This document shows positions 8,577 through 18,064 of a DNA stretch of 64,000 nt, piece after piece; position 1 is the first letter of the stretch, and every line of letters begins with the position of its first letter. The translations under genes and the position numbers were made by a program. The DNA lies in assembly GCF_001957125.1 (NCBI RefSeq), contig NZ_MPHJ01000001.1, forward strand, positions 1,371,765 through 1,435,764. The letters run 5' to 3'. The notes below the pieces were generated by a model, which searched no databases, was not told the origin of the DNA, and saw only the letters and a list, made by a program, of their open reading frames with translations. Origin of the DNA: Shewanella sp. UCD-KL12. GTDB taxonomy: Bacteria > Pseudomonadota > Gammaproteobacteria > Enterobacterales > Shewanellaceae.

Positions 8577-10478
8577 ATGCAAGATAAAACAGATGATGGC
8601 GTGACGAGTCATCAACAAGCTGAGTTGCAAGATGCTGGACGCCGCAAATTTATGGGCAAAACGGCCATGATTGGTGCTGGCGCTGTCGCCGCTCCTATGA
8701 CAGCTGGCATGTTTGCCACAATGGCAAAAGCAAAAGCTGCTGAAGCGTCAAACAGTCCTTTTGTGCATCCAGGCGATCTCGATGAATATTATGGTTTCTG
8801 GAGTGGAGGTCATTCAGGTGAAGTCCGCATCATGGGACTTCCCTCTATGCGCGAGTTAATGCGTATCCCTGTGTTTAATGTCGATAGTGCTACAGGTTGG
8901 GGGTTAACCAATGAAAGTAAGCGCATTAAAGGTGACAGTGCGCATATTCTTGCCGGTGATTCACATCACCCGCATATGAGCATGACTGATGGTAGCTACA
9001 ACGGTAAATATGTATTTATTAACGATAAAGCTAACTCACGTGTCGCGCGGATACGTTGTGACGTCATGAAGACAGATAAGATGATCACTGTACCTAATGT
9101 CCAAGCGATACATGGTCTACGTGTTCAAAAGGTGCCATACACTAAATATGTTATCTGTAATGGTGAATTTGAAATACCGCTTGATAATAACGGAAAAGAG
9201 AACTTAGAGGATGTGTCTACCTACCGCTCACTGTTTAATGTGATTGATGCGGAAACGATGGAAGTCGCGTTTCAGGTGATGGTTGACGGCAACCTAGACA
9301 ATACTGATGCTGACTATGATGGTAAGTACTTTGCCTCAACTTGTTATAACTCAGAAATGGGGATGAACTTAGGTGAAATGATGACCGCTGAGCGTGATCA
9401 TGTGGTGGTCTTTAGCCTAGCGCGTTGTGAAGCCGCCCTGAAAGCTGGCAAATTCAAAACCTATAATGGCAATAAGGTACCAGTACTCGATGGGACAAAA
9501 GGCTCTGAGCTAACTCGATATATCCCAGTACCTAAGTCACCTCACGGCATGAATACCTCGCCAAGTGGTCAGTATTTTGTGGCTAACGGTAAGCTGTCAC
9601 CCACAGTGTCGGTTATCTCCATCGCCAAACTTGATGACCTTTTTGCAGACAAGATTAAGCCAAGAGACACCATAGTTGCAGAGCCTGAGCTAGGTCTAGG
9701 GCCTCTGCATACCGCATTTGATAACAAAGGTTATGCCTACACAACACTCTTCTTAGATAGTCAAATTGCCAAGTGGAATGTTGAGGATGCCATTAAGGCT
9801 TATAACGGTGAGAAAATTAATTACATCAAGCAAAAGCTTGATGTGCATTATCAACCTGGGCATAACCATACTTCACAAGGTGAAACTCGAGATGCGGATG
9901 GTAAATGGCTGGTTTCACTTTGTAAATTCTCTAAGGATCGATTCCTACCAGTGGGACCCCTGCGTCCTGAAAATGATCAGCTTATTGACATATCCGGCGA
10001 TGAAATGAAGCTCGTCCATGATGGCCCCACATTTGCCGAACCCCATGATTGCATGATTGTACATCGCTCTAAGATGAAGCCAAACAAGCTGTGGACTCGT
10101 GATGATCCTATCTTTGCAGAAACTGTTGCGATGGCAAAGGCGGATGGTGTCAACCTTGAGATGGATAATAAGGTGATCCGTAAAGGTAACAAGGTGACCG
10201 TTTATATGACCTCTATTGCGCCGGCATTTGGCTTAAGTGAATTTAAGGTCAAGTTAGGTGATGAGGTCACCGTAGTGGTGACTAATTTAGATAGAGTTGA
10301 AGACGTCACTCATGGGTTCTGTATGACTAATCATGGTGTGCAGATGGAAGTCGGGCCACAAGCCACCTCATCGATCACCTTTGTAGCGAATAAACCAGGT
10401 GTGCAATGGTTTTACTGTAACTGGTTCTGCCATGCACTGCACATGGAGATGAGAGGTCGCATGCTGGTTGAAGCATAA
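8577..10478 (+). CDS. nosZ: Nitrous oxide reductase, Tat-exported (clade I)
   Basis: NosZ reduces N2O to N2 in the periplasm. The 633-residue precursor has a twin-arginine signal (GRRKFMG at about 21-27, followed by a hydrophobic, Ala-rich stretch), which places it in the Tat-dependent clade I. The seven-bladed propeller carries CuZ ligands, including DSHHPH near residue 130 and a later EPHD. The C-terminal cupredoxin domain has the CuA ligand set C614, W616, C618, H622 and M625 in [12 protein letters not shown]. All key metal ligands I can check are present. A GGATGGAG site precedes the ATG. Confidence 0.98.
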   Translation: MQDKTDDGVTSHQQAELQDAGRRKFMGKTAMIGAGAVAAPMTAGMFATMAKAKAAEASNSPFVHPGDLDEYYGFWSGGHSGEVRIMGLPSMRELMRIPVFNVDSATGWGLTNESKRIKGDSAHILAGDSHHPHMSMTDGSYNGKYVFINDKANSRVARIRCDVMKTDKMITVPNVQAIHGLRVQKVPYTKYVICNGEFEIPLDNNGKENLEDVSTYRSLFNVIDAETMEVAFQVMVDGNLDNTDADYDGKYFASTCYNSEMGMNLGEMMTAERDHVVVFSLARCEAALKAGKFKTYNGNKVPVLDGTKGSELTRYIPVPKSPHGMNTSPSGQYFVANGKLSPTVSVISIAKLDDLFADKIKPRDTIVAEPELGLGPLHTAFDNKGYAYTTLFLDSQIAKWNVEDAIKAYNGEKINYIKQKLDVHYQPGHNHTSQGETRDADGKWLVSLCKFSKDRFLPVGPLRPENDQLIDISGDEMKLVHDGPTFAEPHDCMIVHRSKMKPNKLWTRDDPIFAETVAMAKADGVNLEMDNKVIRKGNKVTVYMTSIAPAFGLSEFKVKLGDEVTVVVTNLDRVEDVTHGFCMTNHGVQMEVGPQATSSITFVANKPGVQWFYCNWFCHALHMEMRGRMLVEA

Positions 10479-10635
10479 GCTTTAATATTGCATGAAAACT
10501 TGAGTATCGAAGGAGTATGCCTCTGCGTTTGATAGCCAGAAGTGCTGTTTCGGTACTCGTGTTTATTTGTTAACCGTAACAAATAGGGCATTAACTTTGG
10601 CTTTATCCCCAGTGTTAAGAGGCAATATCATACTC

Positions 10636-12000
10636 ATGAAACGATTACTGTTGTTTTGTTTTATCTCTCTCTGGCAGCTTAACTCTGCGCAGGCTAAACG
10701 TATCGAAGTGAATGCGCAGCAAGAGCTGCAAGCCGTTTTGGATATGGCTGCCTCCGGTGACATCATCTCGCTAGGAAAGGGCAGATATATGGGGAACTTC
10801 ATTATCAAGCAAGCCTTGACGTTAGATGGCAACCACCACGCCACGATAGATGCTGGGGGGAAGGGGCATGGCTTGCTACTCCAAGGGTCAAATATTACGG
10901 TAGAGAATCTTTCAATCACCAATTGGGGCGATGATCTTACCGCACAAAATTCAGGGATCTATTCCGATAAAAAGGCAAGTTCACTCATCATTCGTAATAA
11001 CAATCTGCAGGGGGATGGTTTCGGGATCTGGTTGCAAAAAGGCAAAGAGATAAAAGTCACAGGTAATGCTGTTATAGGTAACCCTAAACTACGTTCCGCT
11101 GATAGAGGCAATGGCATTCAGTTGTCGATAGTGCAAAACGTCGAAGTGACTAACAATGAGATAAGCTTTACCAGAGATGGCCTCTATATCATCTCGAGTC
11201 AGCACAATCTATTATCAAACAATACCATGCACGATCTTCGTTATGGTATTCACTATATGTACTCCCACAGTAATCAAGTCAAAAACAATCTGGCCTATAA
11301 CACTCGAGCGGGTTACGCCTTGATGAGCTCCAAGATGCTCACCGTGACAGATAACGTTACTCGAGACAGTGAAGATTATGGTTTTCTTCTTAATTTCATT
11401 ACCGCTTCAACCATAAGCCATAACCGTATCAGTAATGTGTGGACTAAGCCTGAACACAAGGTGATAGGCCGAGAAGGTAAGGGGCTATTTGTTTATAACT
11501 CCGCGTATAACACTATTAGCCACAATGTGATTGATACTGCTGAAATAGGTATCCACCTGACAGCAGGCTCAGAGAATACCAAAGTATATGCCAATAGCTT
11601 TATCAATAATCCACTACAGGTGAAGTATGTCTCAAATGCCGAGCAGGAGTGGAGCTTGGACGGTACAGGAAATTTCTGGAGTAACTATCTTGGCTGGGAT
11701 CTCAATAATGATGGTCGAGGAGATGATGCTTTTGAGCCCAATGACGGCATAGATAAACTCGTGTGGCAGTATCCTGAAGCTAAGGTACTGCTTGATAGTC
11801 CTGCAGTGCTAATTCTTCGTTGGATCCAGACGCAATTTCCAGTATTAAAACCAGCAGGAGTAAAAGACAGCTTTCCCTTGATGGAAAGTCCTGTATTGGT
11901 ATCTAACAAATCAAGTAACCCACTAGAGCCAAGCAAGATAACTATTGCAGCCGATACGCTTGTAGTAGCTCAAGGCAACACAATGAAAGAGGTTAAGTAA
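10636..12000 (+). CDS. nosD: NosD, periplasmic copper-site maturation protein
   Basis: NosD works with the NosFY transporter in assembling the CuZ centre of NosZ. The 454-residue product starts with a Sec signal (MKRLLLFCFISLWQLNSAQA). It is followed by many short parallel beta-helix repeats rich in NN and G turns (for example NNEISFTRDGLYIISS), typical of carbohydrate-binding/NosD folds. The frame is open upstream to 10567, but the signal peptide marks 10636 as the start. The binding site before it (AGAGG) is distant, about 13 bases. The stop is 4 bases before nosF. Confidence 0.93.
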   Translation: MKRLLLFCFISLWQLNSAQAKRIEVNAQQELQAVLDMAASGDIISLGKGRYMGNFIIKQALTLDGNHHATIDAGGKGHGLLLQGSNITVENLSITNWGDDLTAQNSGIYSDKKASSLIIRNNNLQGDGFGIWLQKGKEIKVTGNAVIGNPKLRSADRGNGIQLSIVQNVEVTNNEISFTRDGLYIISSQHNLLSNNTMHDLRYGIHYMYSHSNQVKNNLAYNTRAGYALMSSKMLTVTDNVTRDSEDYGFLLNFITASTISHNRISNVWTKPEHKVIGREGKGLFVYNSAYNTISHNVIDTAEIGIHLTAGSENTKVYANSFINNPLQVKYVSNAEQEWSLDGTGNFWSNYLGWDLNNDGRGDDAFEPNDGIDKLVWQYPEAKVLLDSPAVLILRWIQTQFPVLKPAGVKDSFPLMESPVLVSNKSSNPLEPSKITIAADTLVVAQGNTMKEVK

Positions 12001-12004
12001 TCGT

Positions 12005-12979
12005 ATGAGTACAAACATTGTGTCTCTTAATCAGGTCAGTAAGCAGTACCGTGGGGTACAGGCGCTAAAGGATATAGATCTACAACTTAGCGCTGGGGAG
12101 GTCATGGGGCTTTTTGGTCATAATGGGGCTGGCAAGACCACCATGATGAAATTGATATTGGGGATTTTAGATCCATCCGACGGTGAAGTGGCGGTGTTTG
12201 GTGTTGATCCCTTATCAAAGCTGGCATTCGAAGGGCGAAAAAAAATTGGTTACCTTCCTGAAAATGTTAGTTTTTATGATCACCTCACCGCAACAGAGTG
12301 CTTGACCTATTTTGCCAGGTTGAAATCTGTGCCTAAAAGTCATGTGGTTAGGTTACTGGAGCAGGTTGGTCTGATACATGCGATGAACCGTCCAGTTAAA
12401 ACTTACTCGAAAGGGATGCGTCAGCGGCTTGGTTTAGCTCAGGCTTTTCTTGGGCAACCTAAGCTATTACTCCTCGATGAACCTACTGTGGGGTTAGATC
12501 CTATCGCGACTCAAGAGTTTTATCTGAGTGTAGATAAGCTCAAATCGGATGGCGCGAGTATTATTCTTTGCTCTCATGTCTTACCTGGCGTTGAGCAACA
12601 TATCGATAGAGCAATGATCTTATCTGATGGTCAACAACGCGCTGTGGGGACTTTGCCTCAACTGCGTGACAGGGCAAGTCTGCCCGTCAATATCTACACC
12701 TCAGGCTTAAATGGCTCGTTAAGAACCGATAGCCGTTTTAGCCCATTACTCCAGGGAGCAGATAAACTTGTGGTTCCAGAAAGTCATAAAATGATCTTGC
12801 TTAAACAGTTGATGGCATGTGAAGGAATAACTGATATTAAGGTTGAAAGCGCGACGCTTGAACAAGTTTATCAATACTACCTGAGCGCCAAGTTTGCTTG
12901 TTCATCAGGTTCAACTCTCACTGTAGCCCGTGATTCGAATAAGATTAGCAAAACGCATTTAATGGAGGCCCGTCCATGA
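12005..12979 (+). CDS. nosF: NosF, ABC transporter ATPase
   Basis: This is the cytoplasmic ATPase of the NosFY transporter, which with NosD supports CuZ assembly, probably by moving a sulfur-containing species. The 324-residue protein has Walker A GHNGAGKTT (around residue 38), the signature YSKGMRQRLG, Walker B LLLLDEPTVGLD and the switch histidine in CSHVLPG. The C-terminal 100 residues are the accessory domain typical of NosF/CcmA-like ATPases. It overlaps nosY by ATGA, so translation is coupled. Confidence 0.95.
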   Translation: MSTNIVSLNQVSKQYRGVQALKDIDLQLSAGEVMGLFGHNGAGKTTMMKLILGILDPSDGEVAVFGVDPLSKLAFEGRKKIGYLPENVSFYDHLTATECLTYFARLKSVPKSHVVRLLEQVGLIHAMNRPVKTYSKGMRQRLGLAQAFLGQPKLLLLDEPTVGLDPIATQEFYLSVDKLKSDGASIILCSHVLPGVEQHIDRAMILSDGQQRAVGTLPQLRDRASLPVNIYTSGLNGSLRTDSRFSPLLQGADKLVVPESHKMILLKQLMACEGITDIKVESATLEQVYQYYLSAKFACSSGSTLTVARDSNKISKTHLMEARP

Positions 12980-13794
12980 ATCCATCTATTGCCGTAGCGT
13001 TAAAGGAATTTCAAGATGGTTTAAGAAACCGCTGGTTTATCTCGATCACTTTGATTTTTGCGATCATGTCTTTGGGGCTGAGCTACTACGGTACGCTTGC
13101 TTCTGGTCAAATTGGCGCAGCTTCACTCTCGGCGACAATTGCGAGTCTATCTAGCCTTGCTGTTTTTCTTATTCCGCTTATCGCTCTGTTGATTGCCTAT
13201 GATAGTTTTGTTGGCGAGCAGGAGTCCGGTACTTTATTACTCTTGCTCAGCTATCCGATCACTCACAGTCAACTCTTGTTAGGTAAGTTTATCGGCCAGG
13301 GAATGATCATCAGTTTAGCAACCTGCTTAGGGTTCGGTGCAGCTGCTATTTTGTTATCGATTCAATCAGGGCCTGAACAAGTTATACCAGCGTTTGCACT
13401 CTTTATTTTAACTGCCATCTTACTCGGGCTATGCTTTATTGCTATCGCTTACTTGATTAGCCTCGCTGTCAGTGAAAAATCAAAAGCTGCAGGGCTTGCC
13501 TTAATGGTTTGGTTTTTCTTTGTTTTAGTGTTCGATCTCGCGCTGCTTGGCCTCTTGATTGGAGTCGAGGATGGGCTTAGTCAGCAAAATCTAGTGCATT
13601 TATTGATGCTTAATCCTGCCGATCTGTTTCGCTTAATTAACCTCGCTAGCCTTGATACTTCTGATGTTAACGGTGTTTTATCAGTCGCGATTAATGCGAC
13701 TCAATCCCCGATGACGTTACTGATCACTATGGCAATCTGGATAATCGTTCCACTTTTTATTGCCAATATTATTTTTAATAGAAAAACACTATAA
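12976..13794 (+). CDS. nosY: NosY, ABC transporter permease
   Basis: This is the membrane partner of NosF in NosZ copper-site maturation. The 272-residue protein has about six hydrophobic helices. It contains the ABC-2 type segment AYDSFVGEQESGTLLLLLSYP between helices 2 and 3, where it contacts the ATPase. Start and stop fit the operon: the ATG overlaps the nosF stop and nosL follows about 85 bases later. Confidence 0.94.
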   Translation: MNPSIAVALKEFQDGLRNRWFISITLIFAIMSLGLSYYGTLASGQIGAASLSATIASLSSLAVFLIPLIALLIAYDSFVGEQESGTLLLLLSYPITHSQLLLGKFIGQGMIISLATCLGFGAAAILLSIQSGPEQVIPAFALFILTAILLGLCFIAIAYLISLAVSEKSKAAGLALMVWFFFVLVFDLALLGLLIGVEDGLSQQNLVHLLMLNPADLFRLINLASLDTSDVNGVLSVAINATQSPMTLLITMAIWIIVPLFIANIIFNRKTL

Positions 13795-13879
13795 ATTAAC
13801 CGTTTAGATTTAGTTATTTAGATTGAGTGGGTTGCATTTAGTTTATTTGATTTATTGCCTTATACAGAGTGAGTTGCGA

Positions 13880-14374
13880 ATGAAATATATTACACAAGCA
13901 TTTGTTATGTCGGCCTTTCTTACAAGCTTAATCCTTTCCGGTTGCAGTGAGAGTAAGCAGCAAGTTAGTGTGCGTCAGGCTGCATTTATCGAATCTGATG
14001 ATGAGTGTCACCTATGCGGCATGCTTATTAGCAACTTTCCAGGCCCTAAGGGGGAGAGTTACATTAAAACATCAGACGTGGTGAAGAAATTTTGCTCTAC
14101 CCGAGATCTGTTTAGTTTTATTCTTGACCCTGAATTCCAGCATCAAGTGAAAGAGATCTATGTTCATGATATGAGTCAAGTTCCCTGGGGGAGCCCGGAT
14201 GATGCACACTTTATCGATGCTCGTCATGCTTGGTATGTCGCTGGCTCCAATCAAACTGGTGCGATGGGGAGAACCTTAGCCAGCTTTAAACAGCAGTCTG
14301 ATGCAATCGCATTTTCAACAGAGTTTGGTGGAAAAGTCTATCGATTTGAAGATATTAAATTAACGCTATTGTAG
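13880..14374 (+). CDS. nosL: NosL, copper-chaperone lipoprotein
   Basis: NosL is an outer-membrane-directed lipoprotein that delivers Cu(I) to NosZ. The 164-residue precursor has a lipoprotein signal ending LILSGC, so the mature protein begins at that cysteine. The metal-binding motif CHLCGM lies about 40 residues later, as in other NosL proteins. The frame is open 19 codons further upstream, but the signal peptide defines the ATG at 13880. It is the last gene of the nos cluster; no nosX/apbE gene follows. Confidence 0.94.
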   Translation: MKYITQAFVMSAFLTSLILSGCSESKQQVSVRQAAFIESDDECHLCGMLISNFPGPKGESYIKTSDVVKKFCSTRDLFSFILDPEFQHQVKEIYVHDMSQVPWGSPDDAHFIDARHAWYVAGSNQTGAMGRTLASFKQQSDAIAFSTEFGGKVYRFEDIKLTLL

Positions 14375-14451
14375 TGCAATCTGCTCTATGGTGCGGTGGA
14401 TAGTGACTATACTTTTATTTCTTATCAATATTGCACGGAGTCTTCCGGCCT

Positions 14452-15666
14452 ATGAGTCATCCAGAAGAGGCTTGCTTTAACAACATCTCAATCAATGCCT
14501 TAAAACCAGGTATGTATGTTGTATCTGTTTCGACTGGCAGCAATAAACTCAGTGTAAAATCTGAGGGGTATATTCAAGATGATGAAGCGATTAACAAGTT
14601 GATAAAGCTTGGGGTTAACAAGGTTTGTGTTGATCCTGCTCGTGAAAAATTGCGGGAAAACATTGATAACATCATGCTTGAACCTGTGAGGGAACAACCT
14701 AAAGATGAACAGCCTAAAGTGTCTTTAGCGCAGGAGATGAAGCAGGCTAATAGTCTCTACAGCAATGCTAAGCTACTGCAGCAAAAAGTGCTGACATCTA
14801 TTACGGAAGGGCGGGTAATCGATCTTGCTGAAGTACAGGAAAGTACCAATGCCATGGTCGACTCCATTTTTAGAAATCAAGACGCACTTTCCTGTATGTC
14901 TCGCCTTCGAATAAAAGATGAATACTTGGTAGAGCACTCCTTAAATGTTTCCATATTGATGACCATTTTTGCTAAGCACTTAGGCTTTGATAGGCCGACT
15001 ATTGAGGAGCTGGCTTTAGGGGCGTTTCTCCATGATATTGGTAAAGTGCTGGTTCCAGATGAAATTCTTCATAAGTCTGGAAAATATACTCAGGTTGAGT
15101 ATGAGGTCATGCAAGATCATGTGTTACTGGGGTTAAGAGTACTTGAAGAGACGCCTGAGATCTCTGATATCGTGCTCAGTATCGTTAAAGAGCATCATGA
15201 ACGACTAGATGGAACCGGTTATCCAGATGAACTGGAGGGAGGCGAGATTTCAGAGTACGGATTGATGATAGCAATTATTGATAGTTATGATGCGATGACT
15301 GCCGAGCGTGTGTACAAGCCAGGCATGCACCCCATTGCCGCCTTTAAGAACCTGATTATGGATGCGCCAACTTGTTATGATGAGGCGTTAGTTGAGCAGT
15401 TTATTCAATGTTTAGGTGTTTATCCTATAGGGACATTAGTCTGTCTTAACAGTGGTAAAATTGGGCTTATAAGTAAACTCAATAGAAGTAAGCCACTGAC
15501 TCCTTGCGTGCGTGTTTTTTATAATATCAGACTAAAACAAGCCGTTGCTATGGAAGAGATTGACCTCAGCCACTCTAAGTATAAGGACCAGATTGACCGC
15601 TGTATTAAGCCTGAAGAGTTTAATCTTAACCTGCTTGCATTCTTTAAGGCCGCTTTTATCGACTAA
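14452..15666 (+). CDS. HD-GYP domain cyclic-di-GMP phosphodiesterase
   Basis: The 404-residue protein has an N-terminal DUF3391 domain (about 10-130) and a C-terminal HD-GYP domain. Metal and substrate residues are intact: HDIGK at 194-198 and HHERLDGTGYP starting at 248. It probably hydrolyses c-di-GMP and so favours motility over biofilm. There is no transmembrane segment. A TTG seven codons upstream is in frame, but CGGAGT precedes the ATG at 14452. It does not look like part of the nos operon. Confidence 0.92.
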   Translation: MSHPEEACFNNISINALKPGMYVVSVSTGSNKLSVKSEGYIQDDEAINKLIKLGVNKVCVDPAREKLRENIDNIMLEPVREQPKDEQPKVSLAQEMKQANSLYSNAKLLQQKVLTSITEGRVIDLAEVQESTNAMVDSIFRNQDALSCMSRLRIKDEYLVEHSLNVSILMTIFAKHLGFDRPTIEELALGAFLHDIGKVLVPDEILHKSGKYTQVEYEVMQDHVLLGLRVLEETPEISDIVLSIVKEHHERLDGTGYPDELEGGEISEYGLMIAIIDSYDAMTAERVYKPGMHPIAAFKNLIMDAPTCYDEALVEQFIQCLGVYPIGTLVCLNSGKIGLISKLNRSKPLTPCVRVFYNIRLKQAVAMEEIDLSHSKYKDQIDRCIKPEEFNLNLLAFFKAAFID

Positions 15667-15760
15667 TCATTTATTTCCAATATAAATAGCTCCCTTAGCC
15701 TTGAAGCATCGGCGTAAACAGGGATAATACTGCTTTTAATGTTCTAAATATGAGAACGCA

Positions 15761-17686
15761 TTGAGCAGCAGACTGACAGTTAACAGTGAGCAAGCCTTCG
15801 ATACGGATGGCATACTCGCTCAGCATATTAAGGGCTATAATGCTCGAGCCGTTCAAAAACAGATGGCATCGGCCGTCAGCCAAGCTATCAGTGAAACGAG
15901 TAACTTAGTTGTCGAAGCTGGCACTGGTGTTGGGAAAACATTTGCCTACCTTATCCCGACACTGCTAAGTGGTAAGCAAGTTATTGTCAGCACTGGCAGC
16001 AAGAACTTACAAGAGCAACTTTTTTTCAAAGACCTCCCAGCTCTACTTAATATGTTATCCCTCTCTCCCAAGGTCGCGCTGTTAAAGGGACGTAGTAACT
16101 ATTTATGTCAACTCTTGCTAGAGAATCAGATCGCAGCATGTGATTCACACGATCCTAAGGTGGTAGACGATCTCCTTCGCATTAATCAATGGGCAGGACA
16201 AACAAATGATGGCGACCTCGGCGGGCTGACTTCGGTCTCAGAGAATTCAGCGGCTTTACCTTTAATCGCCAGTACACAAGATAAGTGTACGGGTAAGCGG
16301 TGTGATCACTATGAGGCTTGTTACAGTCGTAAAGCTCGGGTGCGAGCCATGGATGCAAAGGTTATCGTGGTAAACCATCACCTTTTCTTCGCCGATCGAG
16401 TGCTTAAAGATACTGGTTTTGCTGAATTGCTACCCGATCCCGATGTGGTGATATTTGATGAAGCACATCTGCTTCCCGATATTGCTGTGGCAACTTTCGG
16501 TCAGCAAGTTTCAACCCGAAGCTTAGAGCGTTTACTTGGACAGATCATTGAAGTTTATCGAGCTGAATTAAGGGACTCTGCGCAAATTGAGCAGCTGGCG
16601 GCTCGTTGTGTAAGTCAGCTACATGGGTGGCACCAACAGATGTTTGACCTCTATGAGACTGATTGGCGCTTGTTAATGGGCAATAGAGATATTGCAGCGG
16701 CTTCTTGGACCATAATCGAAGAGTTAAAGGCCTTAGAGCGTCAATTACTCGGGCATATAGGCCGTAGTGAGGCACTTGATGATTGCACTGAAAAGTTAGT
16801 GACGTTGTCCAGCAAGCTCAGTGTGTTTTTTCACTGTGAAAATACACAAGCCGCTTACAGTATCGACTATGGCCATCGATATCTCATACTCAATATTGCG
16901 CCTATTAATGTGGCAAAAGAGTGTGAGAAGTTATTTGAAGCTAAAACAAGCTGGATATTTACCTCTGCAACACTACAGATAAATCGTGACTTGAGCCTCT
17001 TTACCAAAGGACTCGGTATTGATGGCAGTAAACAGATGATATTAGACAGTCCCTTCGACTATCACAATAATGCGCTCCTTTGTGTGCCTAGGCATCTATC
17101 AAAAGTCAGTAACCAGCAGGCTGCAGTGAGAGAGTTAGTCGATATTGCCATAAAAGCTGTTGATGCGGCTCAAGGCCGTACCTTTATTTTGTTTACCAGC
17201 CATAGAATGATGAATGCTGTCGCTCAGGTATTGATGAGTCGGCTTCAGTATCCAATATTAGTGCAGGGCCAGGCAAATAAACAAAGCTTACTAAGTAAGT
17301 TCAGACAGTTAGGCAATGCTGTGTTGCTTGGGACGGGGGCATTTTGGGAAGGTGTCGACGTCAGAGGTAAGCTATTAAGTTGTGTCATTATTGATAAGCT
17401 GCCCTTTGTTTCACCCAGCGATACCTTGTACCGCGCAAGAGCTGAGAGTGTTGCAAGAGGGGGAGGCGATCCTTTTACCGCTCTTTCCCTGCCTCAGGCT
17501 GTGATATCCCTAAACCAAGGAGTCGGTCGCCTTATCAGGGATGAAAAAGATAAGGGCGTATTGATCTTATGTGATAACCGTATCGTTAACCGTGAATATG
17601 GTCAGGCATTTTTAAACTCTCTTCCGCCTATGGCACGTACCCGCGATTTAGATCAAGTGGTGAGATTTTTAAAAGAGATTAAATAA
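15761..17686 (+). CDS. yoaA: YoaA, DinG-type iron-sulfur DNA helicase
   Basis: YoaA is an XPD/DinG-like superfamily 2 helicase that works with the clamp-loader subunit HolC at stalled forks in E. coli. The 641-residue product has Walker A GTGVGKT near residue 55, DEAH near 232, and four cysteines for a 4Fe-4S cluster (one near 115, then CTGKRC and a further C around 175-187). The C-terminal QGVGRLIRDEKD motif VI is present. The start is TTG with no strong binding site; the only nearby ATG is out of frame. In E. coli yoaA neighbours tsaB; here 18 kb separates them. Confidence 0.92.
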   Translation: MSSRLTVNSEQAFDTDGILAQHIKGYNARAVQKQMASAVSQAISETSNLVVEAGTGVGKTFAYLIPTLLSGKQVIVSTGSKNLQEQLFFKDLPALLNMLSLSPKVALLKGRSNYLCQLLLENQIAACDSHDPKVVDDLLRINQWAGQTNDGDLGGLTSVSENSAALPLIASTQDKCTGKRCDHYEACYSRKARVRAMDAKVIVVNHHLFFADRVLKDTGFAELLPDPDVVIFDEAHLLPDIAVATFGQQVSTRSLERLLGQIIEVYRAELRDSAQIEQLAARCVSQLHGWHQQMFDLYETDWRLLMGNRDIAAASWTIIEELKALERQLLGHIGRSEALDDCTEKLVTLSSKLSVFFHCENTQAAYSIDYGHRYLILNIAPINVAKECEKLFEAKTSWIFTSATLQINRDLSLFTKGLGIDGSKQMILDSPFDYHNNALLCVPRHLSKVSNQQAAVRELVDIAIKAVDAAQGRTFILFTSHRMMNAVAQVLMSRLQYPILVQGQANKQSLLSKFRQLGNAVLLGTGAFWEGVDVRGKLLSCVIIDKLPFVSPSDTLYRARAESVARGGGDPFTALSLPQAVISLNQGVGRLIRDEKDKGVLILCDNRIVNREYGQAFLNSLPPMARTRDLDQVVRFLKEIK

Positions 17687-18064
17687 CTCACCGTTTATCT
17701 ACTTTAGGGGTATCTATTCTTGTATTGAATGCGTTCAAAAGAGGGGATGACTCCGGCATTTATTCACCATAGATTAAGCAGTCAAACAAGCTGATTAGCT
17801 GACCACTTCTTATACCGAACGGTATAAACAAACTACATTTATGAATATCTAATAAGCTAATGGCGACAGTGGAAAATTCATGCCGATATTTAGCTGAATA
17901 ATACAGTCGTAAAACCGAGCCTGACGCGCAGGTGATCAGACTTTGATTTTATTTACTATGCTTTTACATAAATCGACACCTTATAGCGTGCTATTCGATG
18001 GTAAGAGTCAATAGCAATTCCCTAATGCTCTCCTAAATATTAGAAACAAGCAGGTATAAGTCTC
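17687..18064. other. Intergenic region between yoaA and the hybrid kinase
   Basis: This 378-base gap shows no convincing open frame and no clear terminator after yoaA. A fragment matching one end of the interspersed repeat family lies near 17795-17828. The rest is AT-rich and should contain the kinase promoter. Confidence 0.6.
17795..17828 (+). repeat. Terminal fragment of the ATACCAATCGGTAT repeat family
   Basis: The segment ends CTTATACCGAACGGTATAA, preceded by GACCACTT. This matches one terminus of the three longer elements at 38453, 46614 and 50256, but the interior is missing. It may be a solo end left after deletion or an independent palindrome. Confidence 0.5.
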
